Part shown: piece after piece, positions 25,977 to 37,186 of the stretch
Layout of the letters: the number at the start of each line of letters is the position of its first letter
Numbering within the stretch: the first letter of the stretch is position 1
NCBI GenBank assembly: GCA_018822845.1
Contig: JAHJJD010000054.1
Span: forward strand, 1-64,000
Direction of reading: 5' to 3'
DNA: 64,000 bases
Origin: Gammaproteobacteria bacterium
GTDB taxonomy: Bacteria; Pseudomonadota; Gammaproteobacteria; Thiotrichales; Thiotrichaceae
Made by a program: the position numbers and the translations under genes
The notes under the pieces: model-generated
What the model saw: only the letters and a program-made list of their open reading frames with translations
Database searches by the model: none
Told to the model about the DNA's origin: nothing

Positions 25977-26705
25977 TCACTTCACCGTGATCTTAAACGC
26001 GAATTTGCCTTTCCACGGATCAGCCTTCTTACACTCGACCACCTGAATTTTGTAGTCGCCTGCAATTGTGGGCTTGACCTTTGCATTGCTGTGGCAGGAA
26101 AGATCCATGTCATTGGCGTTTTCACCCTTGGGGTCAGTGATATAGATGGAAACGGAACCATCACTTTTCTTGTCCAGCTGTTCCACCGTCATGGTCTGGC
26201 CTTTACCTACGCCGATGAGATAGTTCTGCTCACCGTCGAAATCGGCAAGCTTGCCCGTAACTACCGCGCTGGATGCGCCCTTGGCAAACTTGATCCGGGT
26301 TGGAGCAGCACTGGCTTTACCCTTGGGCTTTGCTTCCTTTTTGTCCCATGCGCAAATCTCAGCATTTTTGCCAACCCAGCAACCACCCTTGAGTTTGAAA
26401 TCTTCACCCAGCAATTCCTGTGCGTGGGATGCCTGCTCTGTGCCATTCCAGGAAGCCCCCGCCACGCCTTTTTCCAGCATATTCAGGTAAACAAAATACT
26501 TGTCCCCAAACAGGCGGAAAGAACCATCCTTGTCGGCATCGTATATGCATGTACCCTTGAGGTAGGTTTTGCCCTTGACCTTCAGCGAGCAATCCACTTC
26601 GCGGCCTTCCGCTTCCTTGCGCCAATCTTCGGCATGGGCAACTGTTGCTTGCCCGAATAAGCTTGCGGCTAATAATGCAGCCACAGACAGTAATTTCATT
26701 TCCAT
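25977..26705 (-). CDS. Periplasmic protein with C-terminal PPC-like domain
   Basis: A 242-aa protein. After a signal peptide (VAALLAASLFGQATVAHA), residues 25-120 contain cysteines at likely disulfide positions. The C-terminal 100 residues (KGASSAVVTGKLADFDG ... YLIGVGKGQTMTV) look like a pre-peptidase/PliI-type beta sandwich. Three ATGs lie close together; 26705 is chosen because GAGGA is 6 nt upstream. A lysozyme-inhibitor role is possible but not supported by a specific motif. Confidence 0.72.
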   Translation of the reverse strand: MEMKLLSVAALLAASLFGQATVAHAEDWRKEAEGREVDCSLKVKGKTYLKGTCIYDADKDGSFRLFGDKYFVYLNMLEKGVAGASWNGTEQASHAQELLGEDFKLKGGCWVGKNAEICAWDKKEAKPKGKASAAPTRIKFAKGASSAVVTGKLADFDGEQNYLIGVGKGQTMTVEQLDKKSDGSVSIYITDPKGENANDMDLSCHSNAKVKPTIAGDYKIQVVECKKADPWKGKFAFKITVK

Positions 26706-26751
26706 AACCATTCCTCACTAAACTGGTTTGTAACAACTCAACTCGATTCGC

Positions 26752-27402
26752 CTAATCCCCAGCCAGCAGCGATGACATCTGCCAACGCCCGTTAACTTTC
26801 TCAAACGATGCACGGTAATCCACTGGACTACGCGCAAAACTGCGGGAAACATAGCCCTTTTTGCCGTTTGGCAGCTTGATAGCGACCCACTGATCATTGC
26901 CATGATCGGTTGTATCCACTGGCACAACTTCATAGCTAAGGGTTTGTAAAACTTCACTATCCGTTTTAGGTGCTTTGCGCACATTGACCTTGTTACCGAC
27001 AATAGCGGTATTTTCAAACCCATCCCCAGCCGTATCTGGCCAGCTCGAAGCCACATAGGGTGCTGAGAAACTGCCATCACTTTGGAAACCGCCACCTAAT
27101 GCCAACACTGCACCGAGTGTTTCCCACAGTTTGCTGTTAGGCTTGTCGATTGCCCAATTTTTCTTGAAATTGTCGATGCCGTTATCGTCGCCAAAGCCAT
27201 TTTGGACATTCTTGCTAACGACTGCCAAAACTGCCGCCTTGTCACGTTTCGCCAGGGCAATCTGCAATTGCGCACGAAAAGTGAAAAAGTCGGGCTGTTT
27301 TGCCGCTTCATCCACTGGCAACAATGGGGCTGCTTGCAACATGACAGGAAGAGCTAACAGTACCCCAACAAAACTGGCTGCTAACCATGAACGCTTTAAC
27401 AT
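26752..27402 (-). CDS. Exported SH3-domain protein
   Basis: A 216-aa protein. The signal peptide begins MLKRSWLAASFVGVLLALPV. A helical middle (TFRAQLQIALAKRDKAAVLA) is followed by a bacterial SH3 (SH3b) domain, VNVRKAPKTDSEVLQTL ... WVAIKLPNGKKGYV. ATG 27402 has GAGGG 5 nt upstream. An 18-bp palindrome lies about 120 bp upstream. It probably acts in the periplasm at the cell wall. Confidence 0.8.
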   Translation of the reverse strand: MLKRSWLAASFVGVLLALPVMLQAAPLLPVDEAAKQPDFFTFRAQLQIALAKRDKAAVLAVVSKNVQNGFGDDNGIDNFKKNWAIDKPNSKLWETLGAVLALGGGFQSDGSFSAPYVASSWPDTAGDGFENTAIVGNKVNVRKAPKTDSEVLQTLSYEVVPVDTTDHGNDQWVAIKLPNGKKGYVSRSFARSPVDYRASFEKVNGRWQMSSLLAGD

Positions 27403-27522
27403 ACATACCCTCGTTATCGTATTGATGAAGAAATACCCTATTAGGCAAACGGAGTGCGTAGCCATAGCCCATAAACTCACTTATATCTATGAATAATGAT
27501 AGAACATTCCAATCAGGATAGA

Positions 27523-27540
27523 ACTGTACAGTTGTACAGT
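27523..27540. promoter_or_regulatory. Perfect 18-bp palindrome (CTGT-N8-ACAG type)
   Basis: ACTGTACA-GT-TGTACAGT fits the CTGT-N8-ACAG pattern of gammaproteobacterial LexA boxes and could equally be a dimeric HTH operator. It lies upstream of the SH3-protein gene and 25 bp past the end of the LuxR-type HTH fragment. Confidence 0.5.
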
Positions 27541-27564
27541 ATTTTGCGAATTCTCAATGACAAT

Positions 27565-27807
27565 TCAAACGGAGGGGTCGTCCAGCAAACGCTGGTTGAT
27601 GGCTTGGGCGGCAGCTTCGACACGGGTAGCAACGCCCAGTTTGAGCAAAATCGCGCTGACGTGATAACGGGCGGTGGGTTGGGAGATATTTAGTTTGCCT
27701 GCAATTTCGGTATTGTTGAAACCTTGCACCAGCAAACCGAGCACTTTGTGCTGCTGCGCACTCAACTTGGCATTCATGCTGCTGACAGTAGATTTTTCTG
27801 CCGCCAA
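27565..27807 (-). pseudogene. LuxR/NarL-type HTH domain without sensor or receiver
   Basis: An 80-aa ORF holding only the GerE/LuxR helix-turn-helix (LSAQQHKVLGLLVQGFNNTEIAGKLNIS...RYHVSAILLKLGV). The only early starts are TTG 27807 and an internal ATG. The frame is closed by TAA about 30 bases further upstream, and no receiver domain is seen. It is most likely the 3' remnant of a response regulator, though a stand-alone HTH regulator is possible. Confidence 0.55.
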
Positions 27808-27833
27808 TGCCTTGGCTCTAAACAGTTAGCCCA

Positions 27834-27860
27834 TAAAAAAAGCCCCGACCAGCGAGGCTT
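27834..27860 (-). terminator. Rho-independent terminator after acnB
   Basis: Read on the minus strand, AAGCCTCG-CTGG-TCGGGGCTT is followed by a run of Ts, a classical terminator about 65 bp after the acnB stop. Family A copy 2 lies between. Confidence 0.8.
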
Positions 27861-27870
27861 CTTTCTCTTC

Positions 27871-27910
27871 CTCCCTTCACCCCTTGCGGGGGAAGGGTCG
27901 GGGATGGGGG
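27871..27910. repeat. Family A palindromic GC-rich element, copy 2
   Basis: CTCCCTTCACCCCTTGCGGG-GGAAGGGTCGGGGATGGGGG, closely matching copy 1. It lies between the acnB stop and its terminator. Confidence 0.85.
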
Positions 27911-27922
27911 GAACTCTTTCTC

Positions 27923-30526
27923 TTACCCCGCCACTACCGGAATCGGCACAACTTTCGCTGCTGCCTTCTGATAGCTTTCCATCTTGTCGAAGTTCAGGTA
28001 ACGGTAAATGTCAGCCGACATGCTATCCAGCTTGTTGGCGTATTCCATGTACTCTTCAACCGTTGGCAGTTTGCCCATGACCGCAGCCACGGAAGCCAGT
28101 TCGGCGGAAGCCAGGAATACGTCCGCACCTGTACCCAGACGGTTCGGGAAGTTACGGGTAGAAGTGGAAACCGCAGTAGAACCTTCCTGAATCCGCGCCT
28201 GGTTACCCATGCACAGTGAGCAGCCCGGCATTTCCATGCGCGCACCGGCACGACCGTAGATGTTGTAGTAACCTTCGTCGCTCAACTGGGAAGCGTCCAT
28301 CTTGGTCGGTGGCGCGATCCACATACGGGTTGGAATTTGCTTGTTGGCAGCATCCAGCAATTTACCCGCCGCACGGAAGTGACCGATGTTGGTCATGCAG
28401 GAACCGATGAAGACTTCATCGATCTTGCGACCAGCCACTTCAGACAGCAAACGTGCATCATCCGGGTCATTCGGTGCGCACAGGATAGGCTCCTTGATCT
28501 CATCCATATTGATTTCGATCACAGCCGAGTATTCCGCATCAGCATCGGCGCGCATCAGGCTTGGGTTGGCCAGCCATGCTTCCATTGCATTGATACGGCG
28601 TTCGATGGTGCGTGCATCACCGTAGCCTTCCGCAATCATCCACTTCAGCATGACGATGTTGGAACGCAGGTATTCAGCCACGGATTCTTCCGACAGCGCA
28701 ACCGTACAGCCAGCCGCAGAACGTTCCGCAGATGCATCAGACAGTTCAAATGCCTGCTCGACGGTCAGGTGATCCAGACCTTCGATTTCCACCACTGTGC
28801 CGTTGAATACGTTCTTCTTGCCTTTCTTTTCCACCGTCAGCAGACCCATCTGGATCGCTTTGTGTGGAATAGCATGAACCAGATCACGTAAGGTGATGCC
28901 CGGCTGCATTTTGCCAGTGAAACGTACCAGTACGGATTCAGGCATATCCAGCGGCATAACACCAGTCGCCGCAGCAAACGCCACCAGACCGGAACCCGCC
29001 GGGAAGGAAATACCGATCGGGAAACGGGTATGGGAGTCACCACCCGTACCAACCGTATCCGGCAGCAACATGCGGTTCAACCAGGAGTGGATAACGCCAT
29101 CGCCAGGGCGCAGCGAAACACCGCCACGGGTCATGATGAAATCAGGTAACGTGTGGTGAGTGACCACATCAACTGGCTTGGGGTAAGCAGCCGTGTGGCA
29201 GAAAGATTGCATGGTCAGGTCGGCAGAGAAGCCCAGGCAAGCCAGGTCTTTCAGCTCGTCGCGGGTCATCGGGCCAGTGGTATCCTGTGAACCAACGGTA
29301 GTCATCTTTGGTTCGCAGTACATGCCTGGGCGTACACCCGGCAGACCACAGGCTTTACCAACCATTTTCTGTGCCAGTGTGTAGCCTTTGCCAGTATCAG
29401 CAGGCTGCTCAGGAACGCGGAACAGGTCAACTGGTGGCAGACCCAGTGATTCACGCGCTTTCGCAGTCAAACCACGCCCGATGATCAGGTTGATACGGCC
29501 ACCAGCACGGGCTTCGTCCAGCAATACCTGGGTTTTCAGGCCAAAGTTGGCGATGACTTCATCCGTACCATGACGCTTGGCAACGCCTTCATACGGATAA
29601 ACGTCAACCACGTCACCCATGTTCATCTGGGAAACATCCATTTCGATCGGCAGTGCGCCCGCATCTTCCATAGTGTTGAAGAAGATTGGTGCAATCTTGC
29701 CACCGAAGCAGTAACCACCAGCACGCTTGTTGGGGATACCCGGCATGTCGTCACCGAAGAACCACAGTACAGAGTTGGTGGCAGACTTGCGGGAAGAACC
29801 CGTACCAACCACGTCACCGACATAAGCAACCGGGAAGCCTTTGGCTTTCACTGCTTCGATCTGCTGCAACGGGCCAACACTGCCTTGCACTTCAGGCTCA
29901 ATACCGTCACGCGCCATTTTCAGCATCGCGTTGGCATGCAGTGGGATGTCAGGGCGTGACCATGCATCCGGAGCCGGAGACAGGTCATCCGTGTTGGTTT
30001 CACCTGTAACCTTGAAGACAGTAACCGTGATTTTTTCAGCCACTTCAGGCTTGGAAGTAAACCATTCACCCGCAGCCCATGACTCCAGCACTTGCTTGGC
30101 AGCCGCATTGCCTGCCCTGGCTTTTTCTTCCACATCGTGGAAAGCGTCAAACATCAGCAAGGTGTGGGAAAGCGCCCTGGCAGCGGCTGCCGCAGTCACG
30201 TCGCTATCCAGCGCAGCAATCAGCGGCTGTACGTTGTAACCACCCAGCATCATGCCAAGAATTTCGACGGCGCGAACCTGGCTCACCAGACCACAGCTCA
30301 CTTCGCCTTTGGCAACTGCCGCAAGGAAACCGGCTTTGACATAAGCAGCTTCGTCAACGCCAGCAGGGACGCGGTTTTCCAGCAAATCAACCAGAAACGC
30401 CTCTTCACCGGCAGGCGGGTTTTTCAGCAGCTCAACCAGCGCAGCCGTTTGGGCAGCATCCAGCGGCTTGGGGGGAACGCCCTGTGCGGCGCGCTCTTCA
30501 ACGTGTTTACGGTAGGCTTCCAACAT
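27923..30526 (-). CDS. acnB: Aconitate hydratase B
   Basis: An 867-aa [4Fe-4S] enzyme converting citrate to isocitrate (and 2-methylisocitrate reactions). It starts [16 protein letters not shown], as in the AcnB family, with the swivel domain early. Cluster ligands lie in [11 protein letters not shown] and [10 protein letters not shown] near the C-terminus. ATG 30526 is preferred over the ORF extension. It is downstream of gltA, separated by a palindromic repeat, at the end of the minus-strand TCA group. Confidence 0.97.
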   Translation of the reverse strand: MLEAYRKHVEERAAQGVPPKPLDAAQTAALVELLKNPPAGEEAFLVDLLENRVPAGVDEAAYVKAGFLAAVAKGEVSCGLVSQVRAVEILGMMLGGYNVQPLIAALDSDVTAAAAARALSHTLLMFDAFHDVEEKARAGNAAAKQVLESWAAGEWFTSKPEVAEKITVTVFKVTGETNTDDLSPAPDAWSRPDIPLHANAMLKMARDGIEPEVQGSVGPLQQIEAVKAKGFPVAYVGDVVGTGSSRKSATNSVLWFFGDDMPGIPNKRAGGYCFGGKIAPIFFNTMEDAGALPIEMDVSQMNMGDVVDVYPYEGVAKRHGTDEVIANFGLKTQVLLDEARAGGRINLIIGRGLTAKARESLGLPPVDLFRVPEQPADTGKGYTLAQKMVGKACGLPGVRPGMYCEPKMTTVGSQDTTGPMTRDELKDLACLGFSADLTMQSFCHTAAYPKPVDVVTHHTLPDFIMTRGGVSLRPGDGVIHSWLNRMLLPDTVGTGGDSHTRFPIGISFPAGSGLVAFAAATGVMPLDMPESVLVRFTGKMQPGITLRDLVHAIPHKAIQMGLLTVEKKGKKNVFNGTVVEIEGLDHLTVEQAFELSDASAERSAAGCTVALSEESVAEYLRSNIVMLKWMIAEGYGDARTIERRINAMEAWLANPSLMRADADAEYSAVIEINMDEIKEPILCAPNDPDDARLLSEVAGRKIDEVFIGSCMTNIGHFRAAGKLLDAANKQIPTRMWIAPPTKMDASQLSDEGYYNIYGRAGARMEMPGCSLCMGNQARIQEGSTAVSTSTRNFPNRLGTGADVFLASAELASVAAVMGKLPTVEEYMEYANKLDSMSADIYRYLNFDKMESYQKAAAKVVPIPVVAG

Positions 30527-30566
30527 TACAATCAATCTCCTCAAAACAAACAAATTCTTTAAGAAA

Positions 30567-30667
30567 CCCCTCACCCCAACCCCTCTCCCTCAAGGGGAGA
30601 GGGGCTGAAGAATCCCCTCTTTGCTCCCCCTCGCCCCTTGAGGGAGAGGGGGCTGGGGGGTGAGGGG
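30567..30667. repeat. Family B bipartite palindromic element, copy 1
   Basis: About 100 bp beginning CCCCTCACCCCAACCCCTCT and ending with its near complement GGGGCTGGGGGGTGAGGGG. Inner hairpins CCCTC-AAGGGGAGAGGGG and CCCCTTGAGGGAGAGGGG lie either side of an AT-richer centre. It fills the acnB-gltA gap. A second copy is at 34,181. Confidence 0.88.
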
Positions 30668-31972
30668 TTATCTTTTATCCAGCGCCACATAATCGCGGCG
30701 TTCCGCCCCTACATACAACTGGCGTGGACGCCCGATGCGGGATTCTTCATCCCCCATCATTTCATTCCATTGTGAAATCCAGCCAATGGTACGTGCCAGC
30801 GCAAACATGACCGTAAACATGCTGACCGGGATACCCATACTCAGGAAGATAACACCGGAGTAGAAGTCCACGTTCGGGTACAAATTACGCTCCTTGAAGT
30901 AATCATCGTGCAGGGCAACCTGTTCCAGTTCACGCGCAATGTCGAACAGTTTCTGGTTGGGGTTGCCCGGCGGCAGGCGATCCAGAATCTTGTTGGCCAG
31001 TTGACGGATGATCTTGGCGCGCGGGTCATAGTTCTTATACACACGATGCCCGAAGCCCATCAGGCGGAAACGGTCGTTCTTGTCCTTGGCGCGCTCCACC
31101 CAATGGGACAGCGGCTGACCGGATTTCTCGATCTCGCGCAGCATGGTAATAACCGCTTCGTTGGCACCACCGTGCGCAGGCCCCCACAGGGACGCAATAC
31201 CTGCCGCAACTGCCGCAAATGGATTGGCCTCGGAAGAGCCAGCCAGACGCACGGTAGACGTGGAAGCATTCTGCTCATGGTCAGCGTGCAAAATCATGAT
31301 CACATCCAATGCCTTTGCCATCAACGGGTCAACCTCGTAAGGCTCGGTCGGCACGGCGAACATCAGATGCAGGAAGTCTTCCGAGTATTTCAAACGGTTC
31401 TGCGGGTAGTTGAACGGCAGCCCCATGGAATAACGGTAGCTCCAGGCCGCGATAGTCGGCATTTTCGCAATCAGGCGATGCGCAGAACGCTGGCGCTGCT
31501 CAGGGTCATGGATGTTCAGGTCATCATGGTAGAACGCAGACAATGCGCCAACCACGCCCACCATGGTCGCCATCGGATGCGCGTCACGGCGGAAACCACG
31601 GAAGAACCCCTGCACTTGATCATGCAGCAAGGTATGGCGGGTAATGATCTGCTCAAAGTCAGCCATTTCAGTCAGGGTAGGCAAGTTGCCATTCAGCAGC
31701 AGGTAGCATACTTCCAGGAACGTGCTGTGTTCCGCCAGTTGTTCAATCGGATAACCACGGTAGAGCAAAGTGCCCTCGTCCCCGTCCAGATAGGTAATCT
31801 GACTGGAGCAACTGGCAGTCGCCATGAATCCGGGGTCATAGGTGAAATAGCCCAGTTCCTTGTACAGCTTGCGGATATCGATGGTCTTCGGCCCGATAGT
31901 CGGGTTCAACACATCCAGCTCCACCTGCTTGCCTGTTGCGTTATCAGTAATGGTTACAGTCTGTTTGGTCAT
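30668..31972 (-). CDS. gltA: Citrate synthase (type II)
   Basis: A 434-aa enzyme condensing oxaloacetate and acetyl-CoA. [34 protein letters not shown] and the C-terminal GRPRQLY are conserved citrate synthase segments. ATG 31972 with GGAG 7 nt upstream is chosen over 31990. The length matches the allosteric hexameric type of Gram-negative bacteria. It lies 64 bp downstream of sucD. Confidence 0.97.
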   Translation of the reverse strand: MTKQTVTITDNATGKQVELDVLNPTIGPKTIDIRKLYKELGYFTYDPGFMATASCSSQITYLDGDEGTLLYRGYPIEQLAEHSTFLEVCYLLLNGNLPTLTEMADFEQIITRHTLLHDQVQGFFRGFRRDAHPMATMVGVVGALSAFYHDDLNIHDPEQRQRSAHRLIAKMPTIAAWSYRYSMGLPFNYPQNRLKYSEDFLHLMFAVPTEPYEVDPLMAKALDVIMILHADHEQNASTSTVRLAGSSEANPFAAVAAGIASLWGPAHGGANEAVITMLREIEKSGQPLSHWVERAKDKNDRFRLMGFGHRVYKNYDPRAKIIRQLANKILDRLPPGNPNQKLFDIARELEQVALHDDYFKERNLYPNVDFYSGVIFLSMGIPVSMFTVMFALARTIGWISQWNEMMGDEESRIGRPRQLYVGAERRDYVALDKR

Positions 31973-32036
31973 GAGGGCACTCCAAAACAAAAATCAAAAA
32001 AGTAAATCAGCTATTCTGTTGGCAGCAAAGCCCACC

Positions 32037-32912
32037 TTACCTGGCAAGTTTTGCGAATGCGGCGGCAACGCCCTGCCCCAGCTCAGCTGGAGAACGTACA
32101 GTAATGACGCCTGCTGCTTCCAGTGCCGCAAATTTTTCATCCGCAGTACCTTTACCACCTGCAATAATCGCACCAGCGTGCCCCATGCGCTTACCTTTTG
32201 GTGCAGTCACGCCCGCGATGTAGGACACGACCGGCTTGCTTACATTGGCCTTGATGAAGGCGGCAGCCTCTTCCTCGGCTGAACCGCCGATTTCGCCACA
32301 CATCAGGATGACCTCGGTTTGCGGGTCAGCTTCGAACAGGGTCAGTGCATCAATGAAGTTGGTGCCCGGAATCGGGTCGCCACCGATACCAATACAGGTG
32401 CTCTGACCCCACGGGTTGGTCTGTTTGACCGCCTCATAGGTCAGTGTACCGGAACGGGAAACGATGCCGACGGAACCCGGCTTGTGGATATGGCCCGGCA
32501 TGATGCCGATCTTGCATTCGCCCGGAGTAATGACGCCTGGGCAATTTGGCCCGATCAGACGCACGCCGAGATTGTCCACGACCACTTTCGCCTCCAGCAT
32601 ATCCAGTGCAGGAATGCCTTCCGTGATGCAGACGATCAGTTTGATGCCCGCTTCAGCCGCTTCAATAATGGAATCTTTGCAGAAAGGCGCTGGCACGTAA
32701 ATTACACTTGCATCCGCCCCGGTTTCTGCTACTGCATCGCGCACGGTATTGAAAACCGGCAGGCCCAGATGGGTAGTACCGCCCTTGCCTGGCGTTACGC
32801 CGCCAACCATGTTGGTACCGTAGGCAATCGCCTGCTCGGAGTGGAAAGTGCCTTGCTTGCCAGTAAAGCCCTGGCAAATGACTTTGGTGTCTTTATTGAT
32901 CAAAACGCTCAT
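32037..32912 (-). CDS. sucD: Succinyl-CoA synthetase alpha subunit
   Basis: A 291-aa subunit with the CoA-binding Rossmann start ([20 protein letters not shown]) and the phosphohistidine region [16 protein letters not shown]. With SucC it makes succinate and ATP from succinyl-CoA. The ATG overlaps the sucC stop by 4 nt. Confidence 0.97.
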   Translation of the reverse strand: MSVLINKDTKVICQGFTGKQGTFHSEQAIAYGTNMVGGVTPGKGGTTHLGLPVFNTVRDAVAETGADASVIYVPAPFCKDSIIEAAEAGIKLIVCITEGIPALDMLEAKVVVDNLGVRLIGPNCPGVITPGECKIGIMPGHIHKPGSVGIVSRSGTLTYEAVKQTNPWGQSTCIGIGGDPIPGTNFIDALTLFEADPQTEVILMCGEIGGSAEEEAAAFIKANVSKPVVSYIAGVTAPKGKRMGHAGAIIAGGKGTADEKFAALEAAGVITVRSPAELGQGVAAAFAKLAR

Positions 32913-34078
32913 GCGGCTTCTCCTGTGGCAGCAACAACCTTGCGGGCAGCATCGCCCAAATCATTGGCAGTGATAACCGCCAGTCCACTTTGGTCCAGCA
33001 GTTCCAGACCCTTTTCGGCATTGTTGCCTTCCAGGCGCACCACCACAGGTACGCTGACATTCACTTCCTGCACAGCCTTGATAATGCCTTCGGCAATCAG
33101 GTCGCAGCGCACGATGCCGCCAAAGATATTGACCAGAATACCCTTGACGTTGGAATCAGACAGGATGATCTTGAAAGCAGCCGCCACACGCTCGGCAGTC
33201 GCTGTACCACCTACATCGAGGAAGTTGGCAGGCTGGCCGCCGGACAGTTTGATGATGTCCATGGTTGCCATTGCCAGACCGGCACCGTTAACCATGCAGC
33301 CAATGTTGCCTTCCAGTGCGACGTAGTTCAGATCCCATTCGGATGCTTCGATTTCACGTGCATCTTCCTGCGATTTGTCACGCATGGCGACCAGTTCAGG
33401 TTGACGGTACAGGGCATTGCTGTCAACGTTTACTTTGCCGTCCAGGCACAGCAGGTTGCCTTCGGCGGTGACCACCAGCGGGTTGATTTCAACCAGCGAT
33501 AGATCCTTTTCCTTGAACATTTTGCCCAGACCAGCCAGCAGTTTGCTGAACTGACCAATCTGTGCGCCTTCCAGACCCAGGCCGAAAGCCAGTTCACGGC
33601 CTTGATACGGCATCACGCCAACCAGCGGGTCAACAGTGGCCTTGAGGATTTTCTCGGGGGTTTCGTGCGCGACCTTTTCGATTTCCATACCGCCTTCGGT
33701 GGAAGCCATGATCACGATACGACGGCTGGAGCGGTCCAGCACTGCACCGAGGTACAACTCACGGGCGATGTTGCAGGTTTCTTCCACCAGAATGGAATTG
33801 ACCGGCTGGCCGTTTTTGTCAGTCTGGTAAGTCACCAAATGGGTGCCCAGCAGGCTAGCTGCCACTTCGCCAGCTTGCGCAGGCGTGCTGACCAGTTTGA
33901 CGCCGCCAGCTTTACCACGGCCACCCGCATGAACCTGAGCCTTGACAACCACTTTGGGAGTAGCAAGGGATGCAGCAGCCGCTTCGGCTTCAGCCGCCGT
34001 AGTGGCCACCTTGCCGTTCGGCACAGGCATGCCATACTGGCTGAAAACCACCTTGGCCTGATATTCGTGTAAATTCAT
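32909..34078 (-). CDS. sucC: Succinyl-CoA synthetase beta subunit
   Basis: A 389-aa ATP-grasp subunit, starting MNLHEYQAK as is typical. [12 protein letters not shown] lies in the ATP-grasp domain and [11 protein letters not shown] in the ligase domain. ATG 34078 is chosen over the extended frame. It is upstream of and overlaps sucD. A family B repeat separates it from lpd. Confidence 0.97.
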   Translation of the reverse strand: MNLHEYQAKVVFSQYGMPVPNGKVATTAAEAEAAAASLATPKVVVKAQVHAGGRGKAGGVKLVSTPAQAGEVAASLLGTHLVTYQTDKNGQPVNSILVEETCNIARELYLGAVLDRSSRRIVIMASTEGGMEIEKVAHETPEKILKATVDPLVGVMPYQGRELAFGLGLEGAQIGQFSKLLAGLGKMFKEKDLSLVEINPLVVTAEGNLLCLDGKVNVDSNALYRQPELVAMRDKSQEDAREIEASEWDLNYVALEGNIGCMVNGAGLAMATMDIIKLSGGQPANFLDVGGTATAERVAAAFKIILSDSNVKGILVNIFGGIVRCDLIAEGIIKAVQEVNVSVPVVVRLEGNNAEKGLELLDQSGLAVITANDLGDAARKVVAATGEAA

Positions 34079-34180
34079 CCTCAGTCTTCCTTTGATAACA
34101 GTTAAACCCGCCACCAGATCAGGGGGGTATATTCGCACAAACGCCACGTATCGCCGTTAAAGCTGATCGTGGCGCGTTTA

Positions 34181-34283
34181 CCCCTCACCCCAACCCCTCT
34201 CCCTCAAGGGGAGAGGGGCTAAGAGGTATTTTCTCTTGCTCCCCCTCGCCCCTTGAGGGAGAGGGGGCTGGGGGGTGAGGGGT
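34181..34283. repeat. Family B bipartite palindromic element, copy 2
   Basis: Nearly identical to the copy at 30,567: CCCCTCACCCCAACCCCTCT ... GGGGGTGAGGGG with the same two inner hairpins and a differing AT-rich centre. It lies between lpd and sucC and makes up most of a gap of about 215 bp. Confidence 0.88.
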
Positions 34284-34293
34284 TCACAGCATT

Positions 34294-35736
<1,443 letters not shown>

Positions 35737-35741
35737 CTACC

Positions 35742-37022
35742 TCACACATCCAGCACCAGGCGAACCGGATTTTCAACCAGTTCCTTGATGGTTTTAAGGA
35801 AGGTAACAGCACCTTGACCATCAACGATGCGGTGGTCATAAGACAGGGCCACGTACATCATTGGACGAATAACGATCTGATCATTAACAACGACAGGGCG
35901 CTTCTGGATCGAGTGCATCCCCAGGATCGCGCTTTGAGGAGGGTTTAGAATTGGGGTTGATAGCAACGACCCAAAAACGCCCCCGTTGGTTATGGTGAAC
36001 GTACCACCGGACAAATCGTTCATATCCAGCTTGCCTTCACGGGCTTTGGCAGCGTAACCGGCGATGCCGGATTCGATGTCAGCCAACCCCATGTTTTCAG
36101 CATTACGCAGGATCGGAACGACCAGTCCGCGATCAGATGACACGGCGATCCCGATATCGCAGAAGCCGTGGTAAACAACATCATTGCCGTCGATAGAGGC
36201 ATTGATTTCAGGGAAACGTTGCAGCGCTACAGCGGCTGCTTTCACGAACAGGGACATAAAGCCCAGTTTCGCCTTGTGCTTTTTCTCGAATGCGTCTTTG
36301 TATTCGTTACGCAGATCCATCAACGGCTTCATGTCGATTTCGTTGAAGGTGGTCAGCATCGCGGTGGATTGCTTGGCATACATCAGGCGTTCGGCGATAC
36401 GCGCACGCAGGCGGGTCATCGGTACGCGCTGTTCCATGCGGGCTGCGCCCGTACCCCCCTTCCCCGGCCCTTCCCCCGCAAGGGGGGAAGGGAGTGAAGA
36501 AGAAGATGGAGCGGGTGCGGGTTTTGGTTCAGCAGGAGCATCTTGCCCCTTCCCCCCTTGCGGGGGAAGGCCGGGATGGGGGGGAGCGGCGATAGCAGCC
36601 TGCACATCTTCTTTCAGGATGCGACCCTGTTTGCCGGAGCCTTGTACATCAGCAGCAGACAGATCACTTTCGGCCATCATCTTGCGCACAGCCGGAGCAG
36701 TTTGCGCTTCACCAGCAGGTGCTTCAGCCTGAGGAGCTGGAGCCGCTTCAACTGCCGGAGAGGGAGCAGGAGCTGCGGCGACGGCACCAGCCGTCATGCG
36801 CCCCAGCAATTGGCTGCTGGTAACGGTTGCACCAGCATCTTCCACAATCTCGGTCAGAACACCATCAAACGGAGCTGGCACTTCCAGCACCACCTTGTCG
36901 GTTTCGATTTCAACCAGGACTTCATCCTGCTTGACGGCATCACCCGGTTTTTTGCTCCATGCAACCACGGTAGCATCGGCGACAGACTCCGGCAGCACCG
37001 GCGTCAAAATCTCACTGCTCAT
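35742..37022 (-). CDS. sucB: 2-oxoglutarate dehydrogenase E2 with in-frame repeat insertions
   Basis: A 426-aa dihydrolipoyl succinyltransferase. The lipoyl domain (1-78) has Lys43 in ETDKVVLEV. The E1/E3-binding domain (about 110-146) includes [11 protein letters not shown]. The catalytic domain (about 196-426) has [13 protein letters not shown]. The linker before the catalytic domain contains two family A palindromic elements in opposite orientations, translated as [14 protein letters not shown] (147-160) and [17 protein letters not shown] (176-192). Both keep the frame, so the enzyme should be functional. Confidence 0.96.
   Translation of the reverse strand: MSSEILTPVLPESVADATVVAWSKKPGDAVKQDEVLVEIETDKVVLEVPAPFDGVLTEIVEDAGATVTSSQLLGRMTAGAVAAAPAPSPAVEAAPAPQAEAPAGEAQTAPAVRKMMAESDLSAADVQGSGKQGRILKEDVQAAIAAPPHPGLPPQGGKGQDAPAEPKPAPAPSSSSLPSPLAGEGPGKGGTGAARMEQRVPMTRLRARIAERLMYAKQSTAMLTTFNEIDMKPLMDLRNEYKDAFEKKHKAKLGFMSLFVKAAAVALQRFPEINASIDGNDVVYHGFCDIGIAVSSDRGLVVPILRNAENMGLADIESGIAGYAAKAREGKLDMNDLSGGTFTITNGGVFGSLLSTPILNPPQSAILGMHSIQKRPVVVNDQIVIRPMMYVALSYDHRIVDGQGAVTFLKTIKELVENPVRLVLDV
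36453..36498. repeat. Family A palindromic element inside sucB, inverted copy
   Basis: CCCCCTTCCCCGGCCCTTCC-CCCGCAAGGGGGGAAGGG is the reverse complement of the intergenic family A copies. It lies in frame in the sucB linker and encodes [15 protein letters not shown]. Confidence 0.88.
36546..36583. repeat. Family A palindromic element inside sucB, second copy
   Basis: CCCCTTCCCCCCTTGCGGGG-GAAGGCCGGGATGGGGGG, in the same plus-strand orientation as copies 1, 2 and 5. It is read in frame in sucB as [14 protein letters not shown], about 50 bp from the inverted copy. Confidence 0.88.
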
Positions 37023-37113
37023 CTATACACATCCTCATTTGTATTTATTGCGAAGCGCCCATTAGCATACAATGGATATGCGTATAGACGCATGAGTAAC
37101 TACCCAGCTCTTG

Positions 37114-37178
37114 ATTGTCGACATTATACCCGTATTTAGCCTTTATTAAAAGTCATTGACTGGCAAATTGTCGACATT
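37114..37178. promoter_or_regulatory. Two GntR-type operators upstream of sucB
   Basis: ATTGTCGACATT occurs twice, at 37114-37125 and 37167-37178, 92-156 bp upstream of the sucB ATG. The same motif is clustered in the sucA-gntR intergenic region, so the adjacent GntR/FCD protein is the likely ligand. Confidence 0.7.
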
Positions 37179-37186
37179 CCCGGTAA

